A DNA stretch of 64,000 bases. It comes from Penicillium oxalicum. Taxonomy: Eukaryota; Ascomycota; Eurotiomycetes; Eurotiales; Aspergillaceae. A program made the translations under genes and the position numbers. This document shows positions 46,274 to 57,958 of this stretch, in pieces. Under the pieces are notes generated by a model, which ran no database searches, was not told the DNA's origin, and worked only from the letters and a program-made list of their open reading frames with translations. The stretch spans positions 124,001 through 188,000 of the forward strand of contig NC_064657.1 in assembly GCF_001723175.1 (NCBI RefSeq). Direction: 5' to 3'. The first letter of the stretch is position 1; the number at the start of each line of letters is the position of its first letter.

Positions 46274-46317
46274 GGTGACCCGCTCAACCGGGTGACCCGG
46301 TCATGCGGGAATTACGT
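46274..46317 (-). repeat. Right 44-bp terminal inverted repeat of Fot1-type element
   Basis: Exact reverse complement of 36846-36889, followed by the TA duplication at 46318-46319. Confidence 0.95.
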
Positions 46318-46574
46318 TAGTGGTAACTGCTAATTAAGATGAACCTCCGACCCCTTTCCGACGCCCTGCCATGCTGGTTGTTATCCACGCATCGGACTTT
46401 CGAGGTTCTTCTCGCTCTGTGGTGTAGCCATACCCAATCTGGCCGTGATAGGGCAATCCTGTTCAACGAGTGTTGCATCTCGTAGAGAAATTCAATTGGC
46501 TCCGGGAAAAGTCGGGGGGGGGGAGGAAAGAAAAAAAAAACGAACGCGCCCAAGGTACAAGAACCAAAAAGAGT

Positions 46575-46647
46575 GGTCCCAGAGGGGGTCGAACCCTCGA
46601 CTTTGGCGTTATTAGCACCACACTCTAACCAACTGAGTTATGGAACC
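46575..46647 (-). tRNA. tRNA-Ile (anticodon AAT)
   Basis: A 73-nt cloverleaf without intron. The acceptor GGTTCCA pairs with TGGGACC (one G-T). The D arm is ACTC/GAGT, the anticodon stem TGGTG/CGCCA with loop CTAATAA, and the T arm GAGGG-TTCGACC-CCCTC. The anticodon AAT is read as inosine-AU and decodes Ile. Downstream on the minus strand a run of five T (CTTTTTGG) serves as the pol III terminator. It lies 255 bp from the transposon end. Confidence 0.98.
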
Positions 46648-47693
46648 GTTGTTTGACAGATGAATCTTTTGCTACATATCCTCAATCCTGGTCTCAGACA
46701 TGTCACGTGGAAGCACTTTTTTCGCGTCTGGTCGGTTGCGATCCATCATTCCGTGACGCCTACAAAGTACAGGCCAGTCACAACCTGTAATTCACGTATT
46801 CCTCATCGGCTCGTAGTTTGTCAGACGACAAGTATTCGAGCCAGGATCTGCTAAGGTTCGCTCGCTATTATTGTGTGAAGGAAGTTACGTCGATTCTACC
46901 CCATGCCCGAGCCCCGATCACCGACCGGTGCAGGTTTCGACATACTCCTACACCTGCCCGGACCCGAGAAGATGTGACGAGATATATATTCGAACATGTG
47001 CGGCTCAACCACCGACAGATGAATTAATGGTGCCGACGCACGTCCCCGCCCGAGGATCTCCAGACAGGGAAACAGTCGAGAAACTCCGCTCAAGTACACC
47101 AATTTCCAGAACCCATGGAGAATAACCAAAAAGAACATTGAATCCTCGATATTGTTGTACGGGCGGGCAGTACCAAGAACCATCGTATCTACATGAAATC
47201 CATGGACTAGTGAACGACGCGCATTTGATGATTTCCAGTACCCGCGCGCGGGACAGGTGGAATAGCTTAGATATGAAATTGCAGATGGCTTTCAGCAACC
47301 ATCTGTACAACACTTGCTCAATCAACTGGGGATTTAAAATTTTCTTTTCACCTTTTCCCCCCTCGAAGTTGAGAAAGCTGTGAAAAGGATGATATCTCAG
47401 GCAGCACCATAGAAACTACTGTATGTGGGCACATAAGGCGACCACAAGGGCAGCGGTCGTAAGTAAAGTACAATACGATACATACAACACAACACGAAAT
47501 ATAGATACAATATGTCACACGAGCTGCTGGATTCGCGTACCGCTTGGGCTAACCAATCAGTGGTCTTCCACTTCCGCGACCTGGGCGTTCGCACAGTTTA
47601 GGTGGCGTATGGTCCCTGCCCACCCTCTCAACATCAAAAGCGTTAACGCCGATGGAAGGACGTGTTGAATATGATCAAAAGGCAAAAAGAAAT
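46648..47693. other. Spacer between tRNA genes, no gene recognised
   Basis: I find no coding pattern. Several overlapping frames of 60-105 codons on both strands lack any similarity I recognise. Confidence 0.45.
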
Positions 47694-47766
47694 GGTCCCA
47701 GAGGGGGTCGAACCCTCGACTTTGGCGTTATTAGCACCACACTCTAACCAACTGAGTTATGGAACC
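47694..47766 (-). tRNA. tRNA-Ile (anticodon AAT), second copy
   Basis: Identical over all 73 nt to the copy at 46575-46647. A T-rich terminator (TTTCTTTTTGCC) follows on the minus strand. The flanks are unrelated to those of the first copy beyond a few bases, so the copies are not part of a recent larger duplication. Confidence 0.98.
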
Positions 47767-48151
47767 GACATGCCAGGATTTTAGTTTTGGCTATATAATC
47801 CTGAGCTGCCAGAAAGTGGATAGTACCCACTTTGAGTTTGGCGACATGCCCTAAGCCGCGTTTGCCCTACCTAGGAGTGGGGCCCGATTGAACATGATGT
47901 CATTTGGCCTCCTGGGACAAATAGTCGCCACGTTGATTGAAGGGGGAAGGGGGAGATGATGAGGACGGCCTCAGGTGGAAGGCCAAGCGATTGAGGAAGT
48001 CAAGCTCCCGGTGAACTCTCAAATGCCATCTGAGAGAAAATTCTTGGCCCTGAATATGTCACATGGGGAGCCCTATGTTGCTCTGCGCGCTAGCCCTAGA
48101 TGGGAACCTGCGATTGGTACGTATAGCCATAATAAGCATTTTGAGCATATC

Positions 48152-48224
48152 GGTTCCATAACTCAGTTGGTTAGAGTGTGGTGCTAATAACGCCAAAGTC
48201 GAGGGTTCGACCCCCTCTGGGACC
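48152..48224 (+). tRNA. tRNA-Ile (anticodon AAT), third copy
   Basis: Same 73-nt sequence on the opposite strand, divergent from the second copy and 386 bp from it. A terminator-like TTTCTTTTTG lies about 25 bp downstream. It makes a three-gene isoleucine tRNA cluster with the two minus-strand copies. Confidence 0.98.
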
Positions 48225-50684
48225 ATCTGGAACGATCTTGTATCGTTTCTTTTTGTCTACTTTGTTGGCTCATCTTTTCAGGTTCACACCCCATTGATCT
48301 TTCATTTTTGCTTGTGTCAGCTTTCCCTTTCCGACCCACACAGTACTCGCCTATTGTGGATCTGACTACTCCAACCACCGGTTGAACCTAAACCATGACC
48401 GCTAGCCGCATACAGCTAGCTCCCGCACCCAGGTAACAACAGTACAGTATGTATCTGTCCGCTCACATTTTGCCTTCTTTCCCAGTACTGTATTATCATT
48501 ACTGTAACAGTTTGTTACATTCCCTGCAGAAGAGCAAGACTGTCGGCACCCCATCCAGTTTCCGGCGACACCCTCGGGACATTAGTACGTAGTCTGATGC
48601 CTGAGTTTCGGTATCCCAAGACCGATCGAGCCGTATTGTGTCTCTTCTACATCACACCTATGGTGATACAGACGCACTGCTAAAGGTGACCAAAATGCAA
48701 CGGCTGCGATCTCTCTGCGTGATTCGCACACACTGGCCGGATTGTCGACGGAGGCCCGAGGTGGCTACCGTCCTTGCGAGGGTAGTACCTACCCATCTTT
48801 GCGACATTAAGATCCACAAAGAAATGTTTCTGCTACTTGCTCGTGTATTCTACGAATCTCTATAGCTTACCTCCAGCTAAGCATCTCTCCACCGACATTC
48901 TTTGAGCAAGTAGACTCATACTTCAATAGTCTCACACCACGTGCTTTTACAACGTTTTCGCGGACAGAACTCGTGTACTAGGCGCGATGGATGACCCTGA
49001 CCGTTGACGTAAAAGGATGTTTCTGAGGCCAACCATCAAAATGTGCTGAGTAGCCAATGTAGGTGGTCAACAAAGCCCAAAACGACGTGAGCGATTGTGT
49101 ATATATATCGAAATTAAGAGGATTAGGATGAGCCCGAGATGACTTAAGTCTCCAGCTAGTGATGGTGTAAATAGTCTCATCGACATATAGATGCAATGTG
49201 CATCGGTTGTCATAACATGAGTACACGACTTCGACTTCGCATGAGTCCCGGTTTCTAGGTCGGTCTCATCACGCTTCTCAAGACATCCGTACGGCCCCAT
49301 CAAATCCGGGGAACCCCCAATGTGCAGGCGACCGGTAATCTGATTGGACAGCCGCGTTCTCCCAAGCGGTGCTGTGCGACTGACCAATCATCACCCGACA
49401 AGGCCCCCACGAGCGGACGTGGACGGCCAGGAGCAAGTCCCAGTCGATGCATCTTTGGGGCAGGTCATAGACCACTCGTCGTCGCTCCGACGTCTCTTCA
49501 TCTGGTTTTCCAGGCTGACTCAGTCTCCCAACTATTCTGGTCGCGTCGATCGAGCGAGTCTCGGACACGGGCCAGCACATGCCGATGTGCCGAGCTGTGA
49601 ATGGTCCCTGCGTTGCGGGTCCTCCGTGGGAAGAAGCTAATTCCTCTTAAAGTTAAGCGGAACGGGCGATGGCAGTGGCTCACGATACTTGGATAGTTCT
49701 TTGACCTGGTGAGATTCTGAACCAAGCAATGTATTCCGAGGATCAGTACGGTGGCGGATCATAACTCCTCAACGGCCGGTATTATGCTCAGCAGAATCCG
49801 CTTGAGCGCTGGTGTCCACTGTCAAGGAGCAATCCAACATTCAATATTGCCAAATGGATGTTGGCCCAGTTGGCAAAGAGAGCCCCGCCAAACCAGACCA
49901 TGAGCGCTTATCATAAGTGCATGGCCCAGTGGACCGTCAAGGGAGGGACTGTCGATCTCCTTCAAGTCTCGTTGGAATTCAATAGAGAGGGATCCGCGGA
50001 GGATCAATCATAGCGACATGCTGCGCCCTCGTGCCCGCTTCTATAGGTAAATATGCAGGCAAAGTGATCCGTGACGATAGTCAACCAGATTGGTCAATGA
50101 ACATCGCAATCCACTACTGTCTGGCCTACACAAAATCCCCCCCCCGCGATGACCCAAAGGTCCAGCGGAGGTCACGGTTGGTGCAGGGTGGCCCGAGTGC
50201 GTCTTTCCGGTGGAAGCTCCGCTGTCGCAGAGGATGAGCTCGTCATGTACACGCTACATTCGTCTCCACTGATCTTCCTCCAGTGTCAAAGCGAAACAAG
50301 ACTGGAAGATTAGTGTACCTGGTCGGGTACATGGTACTTACCACTGTTTCCTCCCCCGGCCCTCAATGCAGAAACCTTCAGTGTCTGCCCATGTTCCACC
50401 ACACCCTAATCTCTTCGGCGTCAACACGCTGTCCCCTCCAATTTCAGTCGGATTAGATAGTGCCCCCACCCATGTGTTGGGGTGATAGGTTGTCCGTGAA
50501 GCACACCCCTCACGATGGCGCTGCTTCCGGTCGTATGGAGGTGTGCCGATGAGCATCCTATAAAGAATATATGAGTTGCTTTCTCGCGTGCTCTCCTCCA
50601 CAGCCCTTTCAGGACTCTGTCCTTCACCCGGTCTTGCTTTCTTTTTTTCTCTTTGTTCTCTTTGACCTCTGAAAGCGCGTGATC
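48225..50684. other. 2.5-kb intergenic, promoter of BTA1 at right end
   Basis: I recognise no gene. The last 130 bp contain TATAAAG at 50559-50565, about 120 bp before the BTA1 start codon, and a CT-rich tract at about 50633-50670, the usual arrangement of a strong fungal housekeeping-type promoter. Confidence 0.5.
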
Positions 50685-53600
50685 ATGGACTGGATGCACA
50701 TTTATATCGTTGGCACGGCCCTCCTGGTCTTCGGCCTCGTCGGCCTCGTCCTCTTTGCCTCATCACACAAGAATAAGATCGACCTTGATCATGGAGCTCT
50801 CTCCTATGTCAAGTTTATCTGGGCAAGCTTTTTGAAGCCTCATGATAAAAGTGTCGAGGGTCAACAAGGTGCCCTGGAAAGCTTCTACAAAGCGCAGGTA
50901 GGGAGGACTCGCGCAATCCACGCTGAGGTACACCAATTGAAGAGAAAAGCAGCTCACTGACCTTGATGTGGGCCCACGACCAGGCTTCCGTATACGATGC
51001 AACTCGTCATCGACTTTTACGTGGGCGTGAAGATATGCTTGGTCTGGTGGCCGCGCAATTGAAATACAAGCTGGAAAATAAGGAGATCAAAGCGGGTAAA
51101 GCTGTCTGGGTGGATGTAAGTGACCCATTTGAGGTGCACATGGGTTGGATTGAACGACACTGACACAGGTATGGTGCACAGGTTGGAGGTGGCACTGGGT
51201 AAGTGCAACGACATTCTCCATCCATGAGGCTACTTTGCCCTCACGTTCGACTGACTGGAAGAGCAGATATAATATCGAGGCCATGTCTGCGTTCCTTCCT
51301 GTGAACAAATTCTTCGAGCAGGTCTACCTCGTCGATCTCTCTCCATCTCTCTGTGAGGTAGCCCGCCGGCGCTTCGAACGTCTCGGCTGGAAGAACGTGA
51401 CCGTTTTGTGCCAGGATGCGCGATCATTCCGCCTGCCTGAGAGGCAGGTAGATCCCAAGTCGACCAACGGCGTCACGACGGACCGTGCAGATCTCATGAC
51501 AATGAGCTACAGCCTGTCCATGATCCCTGGTGCGTGTACACTGCAAAAGGTGGATCATCTCAATCATGGCCCGAGCTAAGCGTGGATTATGGAATAGACT
51601 ATTACAGCGTTGTTGATTCTTTGACGTCTCGCTTGAAGCCGACCGGCTTGCTTGGGGTTTGCGACTTTTACGGTACGTCTTGAACGACACGAAAGAAAAG
51701 GTCAAATTTTGACCCGGGAAGTGCAGTGCAAAATATCGTTGACGTCTCTTGCCGTAACTACACGGGCGGTGCCTTCAATCGGCACGTTAACTGGTTGAGT
51801 CGAGCCTTTTGGCGGGCCTGGTTTGACTTTGATCGGGTGAGCCTGGAGGCAGCTCGTCGTGACTACTTGGAATACAAGTTTGGGACGGTGATCTCGGCCA
51901 GTGAGCGAAACTATGCCCTTGGCGGAATTCCCTACTACATCTTTGTGGGCTGTCCCAAGGAAATCACATCTGCCCCTTCCAGTCACGCCACAATCGAGAA
52001 GCTTGACGCATCTTTCACCGAGTCTCCTATCTGCATCCGACAACTCACCAACAAGAGATGACCCAGGCGGTCGAGAAGAGCACGGGCGAGATCCGTTCCA
52101 AGGCATATGAATCAGCGGTGATCAACCTCAGCGCAAACCTGCCCCTTCCTTCCTCCTTCTACCAGAACCATCACTACCGCATTCACTACAACGACATGCT
52201 TCCCAAACACACGCAGTTTCAGAATGAATACATTTACGCCTTCACCTGGGAGGATCCCCGTGTTGATCACCGCCTCCTGAACATTGGTCCCGACGATGTC
52301 ATCCTGGCCATCACGAGCGCGGGTGACAACATCCTAGACTACCTTCAGAAGAATCCCCGTCGAGTCCATGCCGTGGATCTCAACCCAAACCAGAACCACC
52401 TTTTGGAGCTCAAGGTGGCCAGTTACATGGCACTGGGCCATCGGGACATGTGGAAAATCTTTGGAGAGGGGAAACACCCACAGTTCAGAGAGCTTCTTAT
52501 CTCCAAGCTGAGCCCCCATCTGTCTAGCCAAGCCTTCCAGTACTGGACGGAGCACGCCCACGTCTTCACTTCCAAATACGGCCGAGGGCTCTACGAGACT
52601 GGTGGCTCTCGCCATGCGATTCGCATGGTTCGCTACTTGTTCAACATTTTCGGACTACAGAGCGAGGTGGAAAAGATGTGTTCGGCACAGACTCTGGCTG
52701 AACAGCGAGAGATTTGGCCTCGTATCCGTCGGGTGCTTCTAAGCAAGCCTCTCAATTGGGCCATTGTCAGTACCGAGTGGTTTGCTTGGAAGGCGGCTGG
52801 TGTACCCCGTAACCAGCGGAATATGATCGTCGACGACTTTTTCCGTCGCAACGGGTTGACCACTGAGATGAAACAGGGCAAGGATCTTAGCGGGCAGTCG
52901 ATTTGGGAATACGTGGTGAACACCTTGGACCCCGTGGTCAACGATACCTTGATCAGCAACGATAACTACTTTTACTACCTCTGCATGCAAGGAAAATTCT
53001 CACGCCGGTCAGCAATTCTCCAATCATTTTTTTTGACAGATTCAGGTTCCAGAGAATGTCCTGCTGACCGTATCTCCAGCTGCCATCCTACCTACTTGTC
53101 CCCGCAAGCGCATGTGAAAATGTCCACCCCGGGAGCCTTTGATGGTCTTCGCATTCACACCGACGAGATTAACGAAGTGATCAACCGAATCACTCCTGGC
53201 ACGTTGACTATTGCCGTGGTGAGTTAACAGATTCTAACTCTGAATCTTTAAAGAAAAATTAAAGACAAGGAAAGTGTAGCATTGCTTACCGTCACCATTT
53301 AGGTAATGGACTCGATGGACTGGTTCGATCCCGCCGGGGATGCGGCCCCTGCGCAAGCCCGTCGGTTCAATACTGCCCTTAAGAAGGGTGGTCGGATCCT
53401 CCTTCGCTCGGCGAGTATTGAGCCGTGGTATATCAAGCATTTTGAAGAGAATGGGTTCGCGGCTCGTCGCGTAGGGGCTCGTTTCCCTGGCACTTGTATT
53501 GACCGGTAAGTTTTGCGCGCGGCCTTGATTTTTGCACGCAAAGTGTGTCCCTCGATGAGGATTTCTTGCCTTGCTGACACGCAGCCCCAGAGTCAACATG

Positions 53601-53741
53601 TACGCCTCGACATGGATCTGTACCAAGACTGACGAGGTGACTCGACCAAAGACCAGCCGGACCATTTCCTCCTTGTCCCTAGGCGATACGGCCATGGGCA
53701 AGGCAAGACGCTCCAGCAGTGTGGAGGACTTGCAAATTTGA
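50685..53741 (+). CDS. BTA1: Betaine lipid (DGTS) synthase BTA1, with a frame break
   Basis: Exons: 50685-50897, 50984-51115, 51182-51198 (17 nt), 51267-51529, 51598-51672, 51727-53007, 53080-53218, 53303-53505 and 53591-53741. An N-terminal anchor (IVGTALLVFGLVGLVLF) precedes a BtaB-like methyltransferase with SAM motif VDVGGGTGYNIEAM and VYLVDLSPSLCEVARRRF. Then comes a BtaA-like (DUF3419) 3-amino-3-carboxypropyl transferase: YIYAFTWEDPRVD, ITSAGDNILDYL, VHAVDLNPNQNHLLELK, FDGLRIHTDEINEVI and VMDSMDWFDP. It makes diacylglyceryl-trimethylhomoserine, a phosphorus-free membrane lipid, from diacylglycerol and SAM at the ER. At about 52019-52028 the frame shifts by one base. The first half ends at TGA 52059-52061, and the BtaA half has its own ATG at 52058 overlapping that stop. 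With one added base the total would be 824 residues, the family length. Either an assembly error, a mutation, or a split gene. The final exon could start at 53585 instead. Confidence 0.9.
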
Positions 53742-54698
53742 TGTCTCTGATGCGGAGTTCTTTTATATCTAGAGTGATGATACTTTTTCTTCTGTTCCTA
53801 AGCGAGTTGTCGGCGTTTTGTGTTGATCTGGTGCCCTGTGCTGAAAATCGAGGATGACTCGTTGGATTTTATGTGTGTTGAGAGATTCATCTGACTACCT
53901 TTCTGCATGAACCCCCGTCCAGTTTCTTTTTCCATTCCCTCTTGTTTCCTCTTGATTATCCCTTTACGGTCCTCCGAATTGATTGAACGCAAAAGTTGAT
54001 TAATCAAACGGTCAAAAAAGAAGACTTTCTTTTCATTCACCCCGTCGGTCCATCACTTTTCACAATAGAAGAAGAAGAAGAAGAAGAAGAAGAAGAAGAA
54101 GAAGAAGAAGAAAAAGAAGAAGAAGAAGGTGACTAATCCGCATCTGTTGCAATTTTCTGTGATACAGGAAGGTCCATCTCTTTTCGAGAGACTTCCACTT
54201 CTCGGTTGGGTCGGTAGCGAAAAGAAGGTTTGAAGATGTTCCACATGGTGACGGATGTCAAAACTCAAAAGTGCTTCGTTTGTTTTTTGTTTTTTTCCCC
54301 TTCTATATCTTCGTATGGGGGTAGGATGGGAGAATGAGAGGATGAGAAGGATCTAGGGGCACTAGCTGGTAGTGCTCTCATTCGATTGAGACCCCGTACG
54401 GAGGAAAGGTCTTTGAATCGAGATCCTGGTATCGCCACCTCCAATATACCGAGCCAAAATGACTCAAGTTCAGCTCATGTTCATGCAAGTCTCGTCAGGG
54501 ACCCGAATCGTTCTCGGCCAGGGGCACCAGCGCGGGTACAATTCGACATTCATTACAACCGTCAGCGGCCGAGTCTAAATCCGACCGCAAAGTTACATAT
54601 TTCCCCATGTTTGTACCCTTGCAGGATCATCCATATGGCGAATCCTCCCTATGCTCAAGAAAACTTATTCACACGGCCGTCAGAGAGAATGACGTATC
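53742..54698. other. Intergenic with GAA microsatellite
   Basis: Lies between convergent genes. It contains a 60-bp GAA/AAG microsatellite (54066-54128, one A interruption) and is otherwise without recognisable features. Confidence 0.55.
54066..54128 (+). repeat. (GAA)n microsatellite
   Basis: About twenty GAA units with one AAAAAG interruption near 54110. It lies between the 3' ends of BTA1 and the next gene. Confidence 0.95.
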
Positions 54699-57600
54699 TT
54701 ATGGATCATTTGTGGCCTTCCCCGAATTCCTCCCATTGCCCTGAACATTATTTACCTCTCCCTCGGCCGCGGTATCCATGGCCCCGGTCAAGAAGAAGTC
54801 CAATTCACTCGGACCTCCCTGCGAATGCTCATTCTCCGCCAGCTGCTCCAAGAGACTCAGGAACGGGTCTTTTTCTAAATTGCCCGTTTCACTGCTCGCT
54901 GTGTGAGTCCCGCTCGTCTGCGATTGCGCACCGGGAGTCAAGGCCGCACCAGATTGGGTCATATTGGCGTCAAAGGGGAAGGTCGCATATTGAGGATGGG
55001 AAGGGGGCGTGGGGGCGATGCCGAGAGACGGGTCTGCTAGGAGAGCGGGTGGAGAGAGACCGAAAGCGCTGGGAGAAAAGGCGTGAGGCAGGGCAAGGTG
55101 TTGCGTGGGGTCATGAACGGAGTGGCCGTTGGGGTGGGAAAGAGAGCCGGAGGTGGATTGCATATGGAAAATGGAGGAGAGCCCCGGCGAGGGCTGAGAC
55201 TGCTGAGCACGGTGGAAGTGGAGAGAAGGAGAGAGCGAAGGAGGCGGAGCTTGTTTTTCAGAATGATGTGGTTGAGGTGGAGCGTGAGAGTGAGAGTTAT
55301 TGCGGCGCCGGGAGGATTCAGACGTATGCGATGATGGAAGTAGAGGCGGCGTTGATCGAAGGTTGTTACCGTAGAATGCGGTTTGTGCTTGATAGGATGC
55401 CGGTGGCGCCATGGACCGGTAGATGTGCGACTGCGCTTGTTGATCGACAAAGGCTGGAGGACTAATGAAAAAAAGGGGGGATTAGCGTGCAAAAATGACG
55501 GGGAGAGAAGCAAAAAAAAAGACGATAAGTAAAGCGAGCCAAACTAAAAGAGAACCATGACAAGGCAACATCAAGTTGGATCTGCTCACCTGCTAATCAG
55601 CTCGTCCCCGGTATCTACCAAGCGCACGTGTGCACCATCTACGTTGAGACCAGGATATCGATCGAGGAAATCCTCGAGGTGAAAAACGGGCGAAAAACGC
55701 ATGGAGCTACTCGCCAGATTTTGCACCAGTTCAGTGTGACAGGTGTAGATGGTTTGGAGCAGCTCCCGCTGATGCTGTACGCCCGCCCAGGCACTCCGCA
55801 ACCAGGCCAGCTGGTGCATCTCCCGGGCTAGAAATTCAGCACTTGACGAGAACACTTCACCCTCGCGCCCCTTATAATGCACACCGTGCACGTGGACCGT
55901 CCCCGCTGTGCAGACACAATACCCGACCAAGGCGGGCCATTCAATTAAAGGAGCATTTCGACCCAGCTCAACCAGTTCCGCAATGGCATTGGAGTGCGAG
56001 AAGCAGAGATTGGTGGCTTCGATTTGCCAGGACTGATGCTGGCCGGTCCCTCGCAACTCCACCAGGTCAATCGGCAGGAATGGACGGTAGATCAGACAAT
56101 GGACCAGATGGTAGATAAGTTTACTCAGCAAGAGGGTTGTGCTTTCCGGGTGCCCAAACAAGGCTTCGATGGAAGAAAAGACATCCTGGGTACCCGCCGC
56201 CCAGATATCTAGCTCTTGGCGAATTTTAGACAGATTGGAGAGCGCGTGCCAGGGGAAATGCGAGTCCCCCTTGACACCACCAGCGGCTAAGTAGCGATTC
56301 GTGACGCCCAGAATCCGCGTGATATCAATCAGAAGTGATGCCGCACTCGGCGTCTTGCGACGTGAGTCGGCCGAGTATTGAATATTGGGGCCGACGTGGA
56401 ACAGCTCGCCCTCGATACTGAGACCAGCTGCATGGGGCGACCAGGAGGGAAGTCGTAGAACAATGGAGTGATCTGCAATCAGGCAGGGCCGCTTGGAACC
56501 GCAGGTGATGAAACGATCCATCAAGTACACTGACCAAAAGAGTCGACGCCGGGTCTCTCGCTCGGAGGCAGATACGTTGGCTTTGGATGGAATTTCGTGC
56601 AGGAGATCCAGCGCCACCGCCATGGCCGCACAATTGGCTGATGATCGTTGAACGCGAGTCAGCCAGCCCGAACAGAGGAAACGATGAACGAGGGCTTCTT
56701 CAAAAAATGGCCAGTCTTACAGAATGTCATGTACGCCTTTTTCCCCATCCCGTAGGCAAAGAACGCTTGGGAAAGCAGTAGCAAAGATTGCAAGGCATCA
56801 ATTGTGGGATCGTCCACATCGATCATCCGCCGCGCTTGCACGGCAGCATCCAGACCCATCCGCAATGAGTGCGATTGGTCCGGTTGCCCAACAAATGTGT
56901 ACCTGTGAGTAGGTTAGCATACCAGACATGCATGTGATGTGGAACATCGGAGAGCTCCACGCCTCGAAGGGCGGCCCCGGGACGAGATGGCCCACCTGAT
57001 CGTCATTGCCGAGATCGCCTTGGCCATGTGCATGGGCAACTGATTCATTTGATGGCGCTGGCGAGTCTCGGCCTCGTCGAGAATGTGAAAAGGCTTCCCA
57101 TGCAGTCGCGCAAAATACGCATCCAGTAGAACATCGGAAAGCGGATTATGCTGCGACGACGGCGACGGTGCCGAAGCACCCGTGGAGGGGCTCTGCCCGA
57201 TCACTCGGGGGAACGTCTCGGCGCCCTGCGACAGACTGGACGGCAGACGCGGCCGCGACTCGGGCGCAGGATGAATCGTATACGAGGAGACATCGATCGT
57301 CTTGCGACGAGAGCTACTCGTGGACGCTACGGGCGCAGGCGGGACTCCCTCGTCCGATTGTTGCTGGTCTGGGGATGTGGGGGAGATGGGATTCTTTTCA
57401 TCTTGAAGTCTTTTCTCTAACCCATCGACGCGTTTGAGCAGCGCCTCGAGAACGTCGGTTTTGGGTCCGCGCTTCTTTGGAATTGCATCTAGCGGACGGG
57501 AGGGGGAGCTAGTCTCAGCAATTGTGTTTCGGGATCCTCAAGGACCAGCGCATCAGAGGCATATGTGGAGATGCCGCAAAGGCCACCCAGCACTCGGCAA

Positions 57601-57958
57601 TTCCGAGACAAGTGGGGGATGGGAGAGGGGGAAAAACGGAGGGGGAAGACGGAGGCACTTGGGACGGGCGGCACATGGACTCACCATAGATGCAGGGACA
57701 CTGGAAGACCTTGCAGGCCTCACAGCTGGGCCGAAGTCGATTGCATTTGATCTGGAAAAATTGCGATCAGTTTTTCCGCGTCGACCGAGAACGCCCACGC
57801 GGAGACTGGACGGGAGAAAGACAAGTGAAGCGTGACGTGAGAGGATGCTGGAAGCTCACCTTGCGTTTGCGACAGGACTTGCAATTCATCGCCTCACGCG
57901 GTTCAACCGTCGCCCGGCGCGGTGTCAACCGGTCGATGCTGACCTGCGGGCGCGACAT
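54699..57958 (-). CDS. Zn2Cys6 transcription factor with fungal-specific TF domain
   Basis: Six exons (57958-57860, 57751-57685, 57488-56996, 56902-56721, 56637-55590, 55461-54699), all junctions in phase, give 883 residues. The zinc cluster is split over exons 1-2: Cys26, 29, 36, 43, 46 and 53 (CX2CX6CX6CX2CX6C). Then [20 protein letters not shown] leads into a coiled coil, [11 protein letters not shown]. The regulatory domain covers about residues 190-560, with [50 protein letters not shown] and [17 protein letters not shown], the conserved heart of the family. The last exon (254 codons) is Ser/Pro/His/Gln-rich, a probable activation region. It is a nuclear DNA-binding regulator with unknown target. 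Antisense frames over the last exon are shadows. Confidence 0.9.

Larger units (their letters stand above)
36846..46317 (+). mobile_element. Fot1/pogo-family DNA transposon, split by a retrotransposon
   Basis: The ends are perfect 44-bp inverted repeats (36846-36889 and 46274-46317) beginning ACGTAATTCCCGC. They are flanked by a TA duplication at 36844-36845 and 46318-46319, the hallmark of Tc1/mariner-pogo insertions. Taking out the 7.6-kb insert and one CGGGA copy leaves an element of about 1.9 kb, the size of Fot1-type transposons. Its single plus-strand transposase is in two halves that rejoin in frame at the target duplication. The coding halves carry many TAG/TAA stops where the family has CAG, CAA or TGG codons, so the copy is dead. 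Confidence 0.95.

Noticed and set aside
51942..52066. Alternative intron in BTA1 (GTGGGC...CCAG) that would bridge the frame break
   Set aside because: It is phase-compatible, but the donor is poor and it would delete about 40 conserved residues (including the DASFTES segment). A one-base shift explains the data better, though RNA evidence could reverse this.
54386..55465. 359-codon plus-strand frame
   Set aside because: Mostly antisense to the Ser/Pro/His-rich last exon of the Zn2Cys6 gene, which splices in phase with the rest. The protein is arginine-rich and featureless, as expected for a shadow frame.
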